DNA of 64,000 bases, taken from JANOMH01 sp031422295. GTDB lineage: Bacteria > Pseudomonadota > Alphaproteobacteria > Rhodobacterales > Rhodobacteraceae. This document shows, in pieces, positions 32,388 through 40,427 of this stretch. The notes beneath the pieces are model-generated. The model searched no databases. It worked only from the letters and a program-made list of their open reading frames with translations, and was not told the origin of the DNA. Location: the NCBI GenBank assembly GCA_031422295.1, contig JANOQM010000033.1:1-64000 (forward strand), in the 5' to 3' direction. Numbering within the stretch: position 1 is the first letter of the stretch; each line of letters begins with the position of its first letter. The position numbers and the translations under genes are program-made.

Positions 32388-32975
32388 ATGACTGCCGGCC
32401 TTAGGCTGATCCTCGGCTCAGCCTCGCCCCGCCGTCTGGAATTGCTGGCGCAGATCGGGGTGATCCCCGACGCCATACGCCCGCCCGAGATCGACGAGAC
32501 CCCGCGCAAGGCTGAACTGCCGCGCGACTATGTTCGCCGGATCGCGTTGGAAAAGGTGCAGGCGGTTTTGGCCACCGATGAAGTGGTCTTATGCGCCGAT
32601 ACCACCGTGGCTTTGGGTCGCCGGATTTTGGGCAAACCTGCTGATATCGCACAAGCCGCCGCGTTTTTGCACCTGCTGTCAGGCCGCAGGCACCGGGTTA
32701 TCACCGCCGTTGTGGTCAAACGTGGCGATAAGATCTGGCAGACCGATGTGATGACCGCCGTGATGTTCAAACGTCTGAGCAATCCCGAAGTGAACGCCTA
32801 TCTGGCCAGCGGCGACTGGCAGGGCAAGGCGGGTGCCTATGCCATTCAGGGGCCAGCGGGCGCGTTTATTCCGTGGATCAACGGGTCATTTACCGGCGTG
32901 GTTGGCCTGCCTTTGGCCCAAACCGCCGGGCTGCTGACCGCTGCGGGTTACCCGGTATATGGAGAAAGCGCATGA
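32388..32975 (+). CDS. maf: Maf-like nucleoside triphosphate pyrophosphatase
   Basis: 195 residues. LILGSASPRRLELL is the N-terminal phosphate-binding motif; LCADTTVALGRRILGKPAD holds the metal Asp, and GKAGAYAIQGPAGAFIPWIN the late conserved stretch. Maf proteins hydrolyse dTTP, UTP or modified pyrimidine nucleotides and are linked to septation. Stop overlaps the start of the RNase E/G-like gene. Confidence 0.94.
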   Translation: MTAGLRLILGSASPRRLELLAQIGVIPDAIRPPEIDETPRKAELPRDYVRRIALEKVQAVLATDEVVLCADTTVALGRRILGKPADIAQAAAFLHLLSGRRHRVITAVVVKRGDKIWQTDVMTAVMFKRLSNPEVNAYLASGDWQGKAGAYAIQGPAGAFIPWINGSFTGVVGLPLAQTAGLLTAAGYPVYGESA

Positions 32976-33994
32976 AGGGTCGGATGATCGTTCTGGATGA
33001 TTTTCAGGGGCAAGAGGCTGCAGCCTTGCTGGTCGATGGCCGTCTGGATGACTTGCTGATTGATGATCCGTCCGCTCCCCGCCCCGGTGCTATTTTCCGC
33101 GCGATTTGTGACCGCCCGCTGAAAGGTCAGGGCGGGATGATGCTGCGGCTGCCCGAAGGGTCGGCCTTTCTGCGGTCCGCCAAAGGCTTGCGCCCCGGTC
33201 AGCCGATGCTGGTGCAGGTGACGGGCGTGACCGAACCCGGTAAAGCCGTGCCGGTGACCGACCGGGTGCTGTTCAAAAGCCGCTTTGCCATCGTCACGCC
33301 GGGCGCGCCGGGGGTGAATGTGTCGCGTCAGATTGTCGAGGAGGACGAGCGGGACCGTTTGCTTGAAATCGCGCATGGCGCATTTGATAGCCCGCATGGG
33401 CTGATCCTGCGATCGGCTTGCGCGGGGGCTGAGGCCACTGAAATCACAGAGGATATCGCCGAAATGCTGGCGCTGGCTGACGCCGTGCTGGCAGACGCCG
33501 CAGGGGTTGACCCCGAGGCCCTGACCGCAGGTGACGGCCCGCATGTTTTGGCCTGGCGCGACTGGGTCGCTGATACGGTGGTGACGGATGCCGGCGGGTT
33601 CGCGCGTGAGGGTGTGCTGGAGCAAATCGGCGATCTGGCCGGGGCCGAGGTGCCGTTGGGCGAAGGCACGATGTTTGTTGAACCAACCCGGGCGCTGGTG
33701 GCAGTTGACGTGAATACTGGCGGCGATACATCGCCTGCGGCGGCACTCAAGGCCAATCTGGCGGCCTGCCGTGCCTTGCCCCGCGCCTTGCGCCTGCGGG
33801 GGTTGGGCGGGCAGATCACGGTGGATTTTGCGCCGATGTCCAAGGCGCATCGCAAACAGGTCGAACAATCCCTGCGCGGGTCATTCCGCAATTGCCCGAT
33901 TGAAACCAGCCTTGTGGGCTGGACCCCGATGGGTCTGTTCGAATTGCAGCGCAAACGCGAACGGGCGCCGACCGCCAGATTGCTGGGGCTGTAA
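32972..33994 (+). CDS. Ribonuclease E/G family protein, short form
   Basis: 340 residues, shorter than RNase G (about 490) and much shorter than RNase E. It keeps the catalytic region: LVAVDVNTGGDTS and GQITVDFAPMSKAHR carry the two metal-binding Asp residues of the family, and FVEPTRALVAVDV the strand before. The S1 domain is not obvious and the CPxC zinc-link of RNase E is absent. This short maf-rne-like-yacG version is usual in Rhodobacteraceae. Probably an accessory endoribonuclease; RNA targets unknown. Confidence 0.85.
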   Translation: MKGRMIVLDDFQGQEAAALLVDGRLDDLLIDDPSAPRPGAIFRAICDRPLKGQGGMMLRLPEGSAFLRSAKGLRPGQPMLVQVTGVTEPGKAVPVTDRVLFKSRFAIVTPGAPGVNVSRQIVEEDERDRLLEIAHGAFDSPHGLILRSACAGAEATEITEDIAEMLALADAVLADAAGVDPEALTAGDGPHVLAWRDWVADTVVTDAGGFAREGVLEQIGDLAGAEVPLGEGTMFVEPTRALVAVDVNTGGDTSPAAALKANLAACRALPRALRLRGLGGQITVDFAPMSKAHRKQVEQSLRGSFRNCPIETSLVGWTPMGLFELQRKRERAPTARLLGL

Positions 33995-33996
33995 CC

Positions 33997-34155
33997 GTGG
34001 CTTGCCCGATCTGCAAACGCGAGACTTTGCCCGCGTTCAAGCCGTTCTGTTCGCGCCATTGTGCGGATGTCGATCTGGCGAAATGGCTGACCGGGGCCTA
34101 TGCGATCCCGGTGGTGGAGGACGAGGACGACGACCAGCCGCCTGAATTGCACTAA
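33997..34155 (+). CDS. yacG: DNA gyrase inhibitor / zinc-finger protein YacG
   Basis: 52 residues with a GTG start two bases after the upstream stop. Two zinc Cys pairs are visible: ACPICKR near the N-terminus and FCSRHCADVDLAKWL, followed by an acidic tail (VVEDEDDDQPPELH). YacG binds GyrB and inhibits gyrase in E. coli. Length and motif spacing match. It is the last gene of the murA block and is followed by a hairpin element. Confidence 0.92.
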   Translation: MACPICKRETLPAFKPFCSRHCADVDLAKWLTGAYAIPVVEDEDDDQPPELH

Positions 34156-34162
34156 AGCCGGT

Positions 34163-34196
34163 GCCTCCGGCGGAGGTATTTTAGCAACTCTGAAAA
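34163..34196 (+). terminator. Hairpin and intergenic element after yacG
   Basis: CCTCC-GGC-GGAGG (34164-34176) is followed directly by TATTTT and then AGCAACTCTGAAAA. A stem with a T-run fits an intrinsic terminator; the whole unit matches the element after the 5'-nucleotidase (17320-17346) at 19 of 22 core positions. It separates two convergent operons. Confidence 0.6.
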
Positions 34197-34209
34197 TGCA
34201 GGCGCTGTG

Positions 34210-35256
34210 TTAGTCCATTGGTCGGCGCTTGCGTATCAGCTGGCTGATTGACACGGCGATGATCAGCCCGCCGCCATAAAACAGATTGTTTACAAAGCCA
34301 TCGACCCGCAGAAAGTTCAGCCCCATGATCCCGGTGGACAGGAAATACACCGCCACAAACGCCCCGGGTGCGTTGAACCGGCCGGGGTAGAGGGTGGTGG
34401 AGCCGAGAAAGGCTGCGGCGAAGGCGGGTAGCAGGAAGTTCAGCGCAGATGACGGATCAGCCGTGCTGCGCATGCCGGTGTAGATGATCCCGGCAAAAGC
34501 CGCGACGATGCCCGAGGCGATCAGCGCCCCGGCGCGGGTGCGGTGGACGTTGACGCCGGACAGACGGGCCACCTCGCGTCCGCGCCCGACGAACAGCAGG
34601 CGGCGGCCCATTGCAGTGTGCTGGAAGATGTACCAGATGATTGCAGCCAGGATCGCGGCGAACCAGAATGCCAGCGGGATGCCCAGAAACCGGGTCAGGA
34701 TGACGACCTTGACCAGCCCCGGCGAGACGCCCGAGATGGTGGCCGAATTGGCGATCCACAGCACTAACCCATTGATAAAATAGCCAGTTCCCAGCGTCAC
34801 AATCAACGAATGAATTCCAAACCACAGCACGAACAGCGCATTTATGGCCCCCACCAAGGCGCCCACCAGCAGCACGACGAGGATGGTTTCGGTGATCCCC
34901 CAGCCCAGTTTTACGTTCAAAACCGCCAGTGTCATCGAGGCGAGTGTCATGGTTGAGGCCACAGACAGGTCAAAATCGCCAGTGGTCAGCGGGATGATCA
35001 GCCCCAGCGTCAGCACCACGATCATCGCGTTTGAGCCGAACATGCTGGCGTAGGAATTCCATGCAAACATCTGATCTGGCTTGGCAATTCCCAACACGAG
35101 GATCAACAGCCCCCAGGCCGCGATCAGCCCGAACCGTTCGGCCCATTCGGCCCCGCTGGTCCGGCTGCCGGGCGGGGAAAGGCGGCTTTCAAAGGTCCTG
35201 AGACGCTCTTCCAGGGCGGCGATGCGGCGGTCGGTGGCATTGGTCTGATCGGGCAT
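34210..35256 (-). CDS. ABC importer permease, ribose/CUT2 type
   Basis: 348 residues from the ATG at 35254-35256 (a TTG 18 bases upstream is possible). After a polar N-terminal coiled part (RRIAALEERLRTFESRLSP) come about eight to nine membrane helices (AWGLLILVLGIA, AMIVVLTLGLIIPLTTGDFD, LVVLLVGALVGAINALFVLW, LIASGIVAAFAGIIYTGM). LTTGDFDLSVASTMTLASM is the CUT2 permease signature (TGGIDLSVGS). The family imports sugars, AI-2, nucleosides or other small polar solutes; here it is the last gene of a hydantoinase operon, so a hydantoin-like substrate is suspected. Confidence 0.9.
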   Translation of the reverse strand: MPDQTNATDRRIAALEERLRTFESRLSPPGSRTSGAEWAERFGLIAAWGLLILVLGIAKPDQMFAWNSYASMFGSNAMIVVLTLGLIIPLTTGDFDLSVASTMTLASMTLAVLNVKLGWGITETILVVLLVGALVGAINALFVLWFGIHSLIVTLGTGYFINGLVLWIANSATISGVSPGLVKVVILTRFLGIPLAFWFAAILAAIIWYIFQHTAMGRRLLFVGRGREVARLSGVNVHRTRAGALIASGIVAAFAGIIYTGMRSTADPSSALNFLLPAFAAAFLGSTTLYPGRFNAPGAFVAVYFLSTGIMGLNFLRVDGFVNNLFYGGGLIIAVSISQLIRKRRPMD

Positions 35257-35266
35257 CTGTAAGCTT

Positions 35267-36808
35267 TCAGGCAATTAACTGCAGGTGGGTTGCGCGGAAA
35301 CAAGCCTCGGCAATGGCGTCTTTGGTCAGGGCCGCGCCGCTGATTTCAGTGATGATCTGTCCGCGTGAAAACACAAGGACGCGGTGGCACAGTTTGGCCA
35401 GTTGTTCGTAGTCGGTCGACCCGATCAGCACGCAGGCCCCGCCCGCCGCTGCCCGGTCGAGCGCATCCCAGATGTCTTGCCGTGCGCCGACGTCGACCCC
35501 CTGGGTCGGTTCGTCCAGCAGCAGCAGTTGTGGGTCGACCTGCAGCCATTTAGCCAGCAGCGCCTTTTGCGCATTGCCACCCGACAGGGCCGACAACGGC
35601 AGGGCCGGGATATTGGGTTTGACCCCGGCCTGTGCGCCCAGCCTGGCCGCGTGGCGTTCGATATCGCGGGCGAACAGGCCCAGCCCGCGTTTGAGCCGCC
35701 CCAGCACCGGCAGCCCGACATTATCGCCAACCGGTAATGACCCGACCCCCGCCGCACCCAGCCGGTCGGCGGGCAGATAGACGATGCGGCGGGCCAAGGC
35801 GGCGGGCGGCTCAACCGAGCGCAGCGCTATGCTGCGCCCACCGATTTTGAGCTGCCCTTTGGTGGCCCGCCGCGCCCCATAGAGCAGCGCAGGCACGGCA
35901 TCATAGCCCGACCCGATCAGCCCGGTCAGACCCAGAATTTCGCCCGGGGCCATAGTCAGGGACAGCGGGCCGATGCCGGGGGCCGACAAGTTTTCGATCC
36001 GGATCAGCGGGTCGGCATCGGGCAGGATTTTGGCCCCGCCGCCATAGGCCGCGAGGCTGCGCCCGATGATTTTCTCGACAAAGCTGTCATGGCTGGTATC
36101 GTGTGTGACCACTGTGTCAATCAGCCGCCCATCGCGCAGGATCGTGGCCCGGTCGGTGATGTCGCGGACCTCGGCCACATCATGGCTGACAAAAATTACC
36201 GAGGCCCCGCCTGCGACGCAGGTTTTGATCAGCTGGAATAACTGGTCCACCCCGGCGCGGGGCAGGAATGGGGTGGGTTCATCCAGCACCAGCACGCCGG
36301 GTTCCCCGGACGCGCCCTTGAGGTCCTCGACCGCCCGGACAATGGCCAGCAGCGCCTGTTCGACCGGCGACAATCGGGCCACGTCGGCCTTTGGGTCCAG
36401 TGACAGGCCGTAGCGGGCAAAGATTGCGGCGGCACTGTCATGTTCGCGCGCCCAGTTCAGCCCCCAGTTTTGACCGGTGGCGAGCCGCCCGATATTGAGG
36501 TTTTCGGTGACAGACAGCGACCCGATCAGCCCCAGATGCTGGTGCACAAAAGCGAGCCCCAAAGCCCGGACCTTTGGCCCCGGAATGGGCAAAGGGACGG
36601 CGTGCCCATATAGCTGCACCTGTCCCCCCGGTTCCGGCGTGTGAAACCCCGCCAGAACCTTGATCAATGTTGACTTGCCCGAGCCGTTGGACCCGAGCAA
36701 GCCATGCACTTCACCGCGTTCAACGGTCAGGGCAACATTATCCAGCGCCAGCGCACCGCCGAACCGTTTGGACAGTCCGGTAACGCGCAGCGCCGGGCTG
36801 TCGGTCAT
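35267..36808 (-). CDS. ABC importer ATPase with two nucleotide-binding domains, RbsA type
   Basis: 513 residues. Domain 1 has Walker A GSNGSGKST, signature LSPVEQALLAIVRAVE and Walker B VLVLDEPTPFLP. Domain 2 (from about residue 270) has a degenerate Walker A (GLIGSGYDAVPALL) but a good signature LSGGNAQKALLAKW and Walker B LLLLDEPTQGVDVG, as usual for this family. It powers the permease encoded downstream. Its start overlaps the stop of the binding-protein gene by four bases. Confidence 0.92.
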   Translation of the reverse strand: MTDSPALRVTGLSKRFGGALALDNVALTVERGEVHGLLGSNGSGKSTLIKVLAGFHTPEPGGQVQLYGHAVPLPIPGPKVRALGLAFVHQHLGLIGSLSVTENLNIGRLATGQNWGLNWAREHDSAAAIFARYGLSLDPKADVARLSPVEQALLAIVRAVEDLKGASGEPGVLVLDEPTPFLPRAGVDQLFQLIKTCVAGGASVIFVSHDVAEVRDITDRATILRDGRLIDTVVTHDTSHDSFVEKIIGRSLAAYGGGAKILPDADPLIRIENLSAPGIGPLSLTMAPGEILGLTGLIGSGYDAVPALLYGARRATKGQLKIGGRSIALRSVEPPAALARRIVYLPADRLGAAGVGSLPVGDNVGLPVLGRLKRGLGLFARDIERHAARLGAQAGVKPNIPALPLSALSGGNAQKALLAKWLQVDPQLLLLDEPTQGVDVGARQDIWDALDRAAAGGACVLIGSTDYEQLAKLCHRVLVFSRGQIITEISGAALTKDAIAEACFRATHLQLIA

Positions 36809-37884
36809 TCAATACCCCAAAGGGCCTTGAACCCGGCAATATGCACATCGCCGTAACCGTCGTTGAACGTGGCCGGATTGCCCGCTGTCGCCACGTTTTC
36901 ATCGGTAAAGATGAAAGCGGGCGTGTTCAGTTGGGTGACGGGTGCAAGGCCACAGAGCAGGCGCATATTCGCATCCACCCCGGCCATGCCGACCCACCCC
37001 AGACTTTCGCCCACGTTCATTTCCACGATATCGCCGTCGCGCATCATATCCAGCACGAAGGGGGTGCCGTTATAGCTGACGATCTTGGCGCTGGACCCGG
37101 CGATCTGAATGGCGGGCACGATGAAACCGGACATCGAATCGTAGACCGGCAGGACGTAGTTGATGGTCGGGTCAGCCAAGAGGGCGTTTTGCACGGCAGA
37201 TTGCCCCTGGGTCGCCCAGTCATTCACCGGCACGTTGATATAGGTCGTGGTGCAATCGGGGCAGTTGTCGGTCAGATAGCCGATGATCGCATCGCGCAGC
37301 GGCGCGGTGGGGGTGATCTCATCCGGCCCGAGGACCAGCGCATTGACCTTGCCTTCGGTCTGCACCATCGCCCATGCGGCGATGATATTGCCGACGGTCA
37401 CATAATCCGTATTGGCCGCCCCATCCATGAAATCGGGGACGGTCTGGGTTGTCGCATCCCAATTATGCGTCGCCGTGACTTTGAGCCCCGCAGCCCGCGC
37501 CTCGCCGATTTGGGGTGCCAGGAATTCGGGGGGGAGGCCACCCTGAAGGTCGATCAGATCAAACCCTTCGGCCATGGCGGTGGTGATCCCTTGGGTCCAT
37601 TGGGTGGGGTCCATCTGGGTTTCCCAGTCGCGCAGTTCGAACCCGACCATGTCGGCCGCCTGCACCATGCCCGTGCTGATTGCCGCGTTGAACGGGTTGG
37701 CATTGGTCAGGGGAATAACGAAAATGGATTTGTCGGCCATGCAGGCCTTGGCATCAAATGCCTCGCCGGGGGCGGTAAAGGTTGGCGTGGCGCTGTATTG
37801 CGCGATCAGGGCGCGGGCGGCGTCCATATCGGCAAAGGCGGGGGTGGACAGCAGCGTCAGGGCTGCGGCAGATAGCAGGCGCAT
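36805..37884 (-). CDS. Periplasmic substrate-binding protein of the ribose-type ABC importer
   Basis: 359 residues with a signal peptide (MRLLSAAALTLLSTPAFA). The first strand SIFVIPLTNANPFNAAISTG is the ribose-binding-protein type (IxVxxxxNPFF). DLIDLQGGLPPEFLAPQIGE and INYVLPVYDSMSGFIVPAIQ follow the plan of periplasmic binding protein family 1. It contains a CPDC pair that may form a disulfide. Five bases after the N-carbamoylsarcosine-amidase-like gene, so it is likely to deliver the substrate of that pathway. Confidence 0.9.
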   Translation of the reverse strand: MRLLSAAALTLLSTPAFADMDAARALIAQYSATPTFTAPGEAFDAKACMADKSIFVIPLTNANPFNAAISTGMVQAADMVGFELRDWETQMDPTQWTQGITTAMAEGFDLIDLQGGLPPEFLAPQIGEARAAGLKVTATHNWDATTQTVPDFMDGAANTDYVTVGNIIAAWAMVQTEGKVNALVLGPDEITPTAPLRDAIIGYLTDNCPDCTTTYINVPVNDWATQGQSAVQNALLADPTINYVLPVYDSMSGFIVPAIQIAGSSAKIVSYNGTPFVLDMMRDGDIVEMNVGESLGWVGMAGVDANMRLLCGLAPVTQLNTPAFIFTDENVATAGNPATFNDGYGDVHIAGFKALWGIE

Positions 37885-37889
37885 TTTGG

Positions 37890-38531
37890 TTACTCCCGTT
37901 GGGTTGAGTTAAGGTAATCCGCCGCCTCGGGTATTGTTATGAGGTCGGCATATTTCGCAGACATATCAAACAGGTTGGACTGGTGCGGGCGGTCAGCCCG
38001 GTCGCCGCAAGCATCGCCCACGACAAGCGTGATGAAGCCATGCGACATGGAATCGACGCAGGTGGCACGGACACAGCCAGAGGTGGTGAGGCCAGATAGC
38101 AGGACGGTGTCGATCTGCATGGCGGTCAGCGTTGCCGCCAGCGAGGTGCCGAAGAAGGCGGATGGGTATTGTTTGGTCACCATGATCTCGTCCGGGTTGC
38201 TGGCGAGTTCGGGGGTCAGGTCGCCCAAGGGGTTGCCCCATTCGAGGACCTTGAGCGGTGGGGTCTTGCGGTAGAAAACGCCGCCATCAGCGCCGCCCTT
38301 GATGTAGCGTACTTCGGTAAAAATGACCGGGGTCCGGGTAGCGCGGGCCTGTGCCAGCAGGGTTTTGGCGTGGGTCAGGGCGTTTAGGCAGCCCTCACCC
38401 CCGTATAACGGCGAGGTTGGCTCAAAATACGCCTGCGCGAAATCTACCAGCAGCAGGGCCGGGCGTTGGCCCCAGACCTGCCGGTTGTGATACCCCGCAC
38501 GGGCGTAGTTCTGATCCAGGCTTTCGGTCAT
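37890..38531 (-). CDS. Isochorismatase-fold amidohydrolase, N-carbamoylsarcosine amidase-like
   Basis: 213 residues. Catalytic triad D30 (PALLLVDFAQAYFEP), K120 (EIMVTKQYPSAFFGT) and C153 (TSGCVRATCVDSM). Spacing 90 and 33 is close to 93 and 33 (D51/K144/C177, from memory) in Arthrobacter N-carbamoylsarcosine amidohydrolase, and the tail DACGDRADRPHQSNLFDMSA resembles its GDR...NLYDID. That enzyme turns N-carbamoylsarcosine into sarcosine, CO2 and ammonia. Following hyuA-hyuB in the operon, with overlapping ends, it fits the second hydrolysis of an N-methylhydantoin pathway. Other amidases of the fold remain possible. Confidence 0.8.
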   Translation of the reverse strand: MTESLDQNYARAGYHNRQVWGQRPALLLVDFAQAYFEPTSPLYGGEGCLNALTHAKTLLAQARATRTPVIFTEVRYIKGGADGGVFYRKTPPLKVLEWGNPLGDLTPELASNPDEIMVTKQYPSAFFGTSLAATLTAMQIDTVLLSGLTTSGCVRATCVDSMSHGFITLVVGDACGDRADRPHQSNLFDMSAKYADLITIPEAADYLNSTQRE

Positions 38532-40414
38532 TCGGCGGCGGTCCTGACCTGAACGAATTCAGGGTCCTTGGGCGCATCAAACCCGGTTTCGCGTTTCGAC
38601 CGGGCCTTAAGTTCGCGCAAGTTTTCGAAACCGCGGTCAAACAGCTGCGTGTCACCGCGTTTGTCGGCCATCCTGACGCGCAGCTTTTCGGTGGCGGGCA
38701 GGTCAAGCCGCCCATCCTCGATCACCACGCCATAGCGGCGCGCCCCGTCCTCGGTTGCCAGATGCCGCTCGACATCGGCCAACACGAGGGCCGGGTCGCG
38801 TTTGAACGGATCGCCCCAGCCGCCGCCGCCCCAGGTGTTGAAATGCAGCATATCGCCGGGGCCAACCTTGACGCGGTCGCATTTGGAGGGGATGTTTTCC
38901 TCGGACCCATCCTTGCGGACCAGCCGTTTGGTAGAGCGCAAACCGGGCTCGCCGCCGTTGACCCCCCATGGATAGGTCAGCCAGCGATCATCATGGATCG
39001 ATATCTCTCCGGCCTCGAGCATTTCATAGGCGATGGTAATGCCATTACCACCGCGATGCAGGCCAGCGCCGCCCGAGTCCGGAATGGTGGCATATGTCCG
39101 GATACGCAACGGGAAATACGCCTCAAGAAATTCATTCGGCACATTGGTAAAGGCGGGCCACATTGAATGGCCATCCGGCCCGTCGCCCGCTGGTCTGCCG
39201 GGGACACCGCCAAAACCGATCTGGAATAGCTGGAACCATTTGCCATCGCGGTCAAAGCCGGAATACATGAAATGCGGGCTGTCCGAGAAACCAGCCGCAT
39301 TCAAGGCATCGGGCGCGCCTTGGCCCAAGAGCCCGCCCATCAGGTCGAATATTCGGCCCAGCATATGGGTGCGGCAGGACAAGGCGGCGGGTTTTTTAGG
39401 TTTGAGGATGCAGCCCGCCGGAATGCGCACATCGACCAGATCATAAAATCCATCATTGAACAGGATCTGCGGATCGAACAGATTGATCGTGAAGGCCCCG
39501 AAAAACATCTTGAACATTTCTTCGTTCAACAGAAAGTTGATCGACGAGTTTGATTGCGGGTCGGATCCGTCGAAATCAAAAATCGCCAGATCGCCTTCGC
39601 GCCACATGGTACAGGCGATTTTGAACGGGCCGTTGCCCTGACCGTCATCATCAATCCAATCCTCGAAATGGCTGGCCTTGGTACGGCCTTCGGGGATGAA
39701 CATCTTGATGATTGCCGACATGGCGGTCTTGTTACGGTCCAACATGTCCTGCATGGCAGATATATAGTTATCAACGCCAAATCGTTGGATATTTTCGCGC
39801 ACGCGACGTTCGGCTAAACGCAACGATGCGATAATGGCGAAAAAGTCCGATTTATTCCAGTCGGGCATGCGGGTATTGGCCAGCAGTATATTGAAGATCT
39901 CGGTTTGCAATTCACCTTTGCGGTAAATCTTGGTCGGTGGGATAATCAACCCTTCCTCGTAGATCATCTTGGCATCGGTCGGCAATGACCCCGGCACTTT
40001 GCCGCCAACATCAGTCATGTGGCCAAACATCGCTGACCAACTGACCAGACGCCCATCGTGAAAAATTGGCATCATCAACAGCCAGTCGTTCAGATGGCTA
40101 ACCGCCCCCTCGCAGGAATACGGGTCATTGGTCAGGAATATATCGCCTTCTTCAATCGTGCCGCCATAACCTTGCATGAAACCATAGAGGAACGATCCGA
40201 ATTGGCCGACCACCATTTTGCCTTGCTCATTGGCAATCATCGGAAATGCGTCATGCTGTTCGCGGATACCCGGAGACATGGCGGTGCGAAACAGGACGGC
40301 GTCCATTTCGGCCCGCGCATTGCGCAGGGCGTTTTCCACGATGTCGAGGGTGATCGGATCAACCTTGACCCGCTTGAACGGGGTTTGATTGGTCTGGATG
40401 ATTTTGGCTGGCAT
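38528..40414 (-). CDS. hyuB: Hydantoinase/oxoprolinase subunit B
   Basis: 628 residues. Begins with VDPITLDIVENALRNARAEM, the typical HyuB start, and has REQHDAFPMIANEQGKMVVG, TNDPYSCEGAVSHLNDWLL, GVPGRPAGDGPDGHSMWPAF and the late SKCDRVKVGPGDMLHF with the GGGGWGDP motif. With HyuA it forms an ATP-dependent ring-opening amidase; the family includes N-methylhydantoinase, 5-oxoprolinase, caprolactamase and acetophenone carboxylase subunits. Substrate here is inferred from the adjacent N-carbamoylsarcosine-amidase-like gene. Length is normal. Confidence 0.9.
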   Translation of the reverse strand: MPAKIIQTNQTPFKRVKVDPITLDIVENALRNARAEMDAVLFRTAMSPGIREQHDAFPMIANEQGKMVVGQFGSFLYGFMQGYGGTIEEGDIFLTNDPYSCEGAVSHLNDWLLMMPIFHDGRLVSWSAMFGHMTDVGGKVPGSLPTDAKMIYEEGLIIPPTKIYRKGELQTEIFNILLANTRMPDWNKSDFFAIIASLRLAERRVRENIQRFGVDNYISAMQDMLDRNKTAMSAIIKMFIPEGRTKASHFEDWIDDDGQGNGPFKIACTMWREGDLAIFDFDGSDPQSNSSINFLLNEEMFKMFFGAFTINLFDPQILFNDGFYDLVDVRIPAGCILKPKKPAALSCRTHMLGRIFDLMGGLLGQGAPDALNAAGFSDSPHFMYSGFDRDGKWFQLFQIGFGGVPGRPAGDGPDGHSMWPAFTNVPNEFLEAYFPLRIRTYATIPDSGGAGLHRGGNGITIAYEMLEAGEISIHDDRWLTYPWGVNGGEPGLRSTKRLVRKDGSEENIPSKCDRVKVGPGDMLHFNTWGGGGWGDPFKRDPALVLADVERHLATEDGARRYGVVIEDGRLDLPATEKLRVRMADKRGDTQLFDRGFENLRELKARSKRETGFDAPKDPEFVQVRTAAE

Positions 40415-40427
40415 GATCTATCCCCCT

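Noticed and set aside
36841..37875. A 344-codon plus-strand frame across the binding-protein gene.
   Set aside because: Antisense of a protein with signal peptide and family motifs; no motif of its own.
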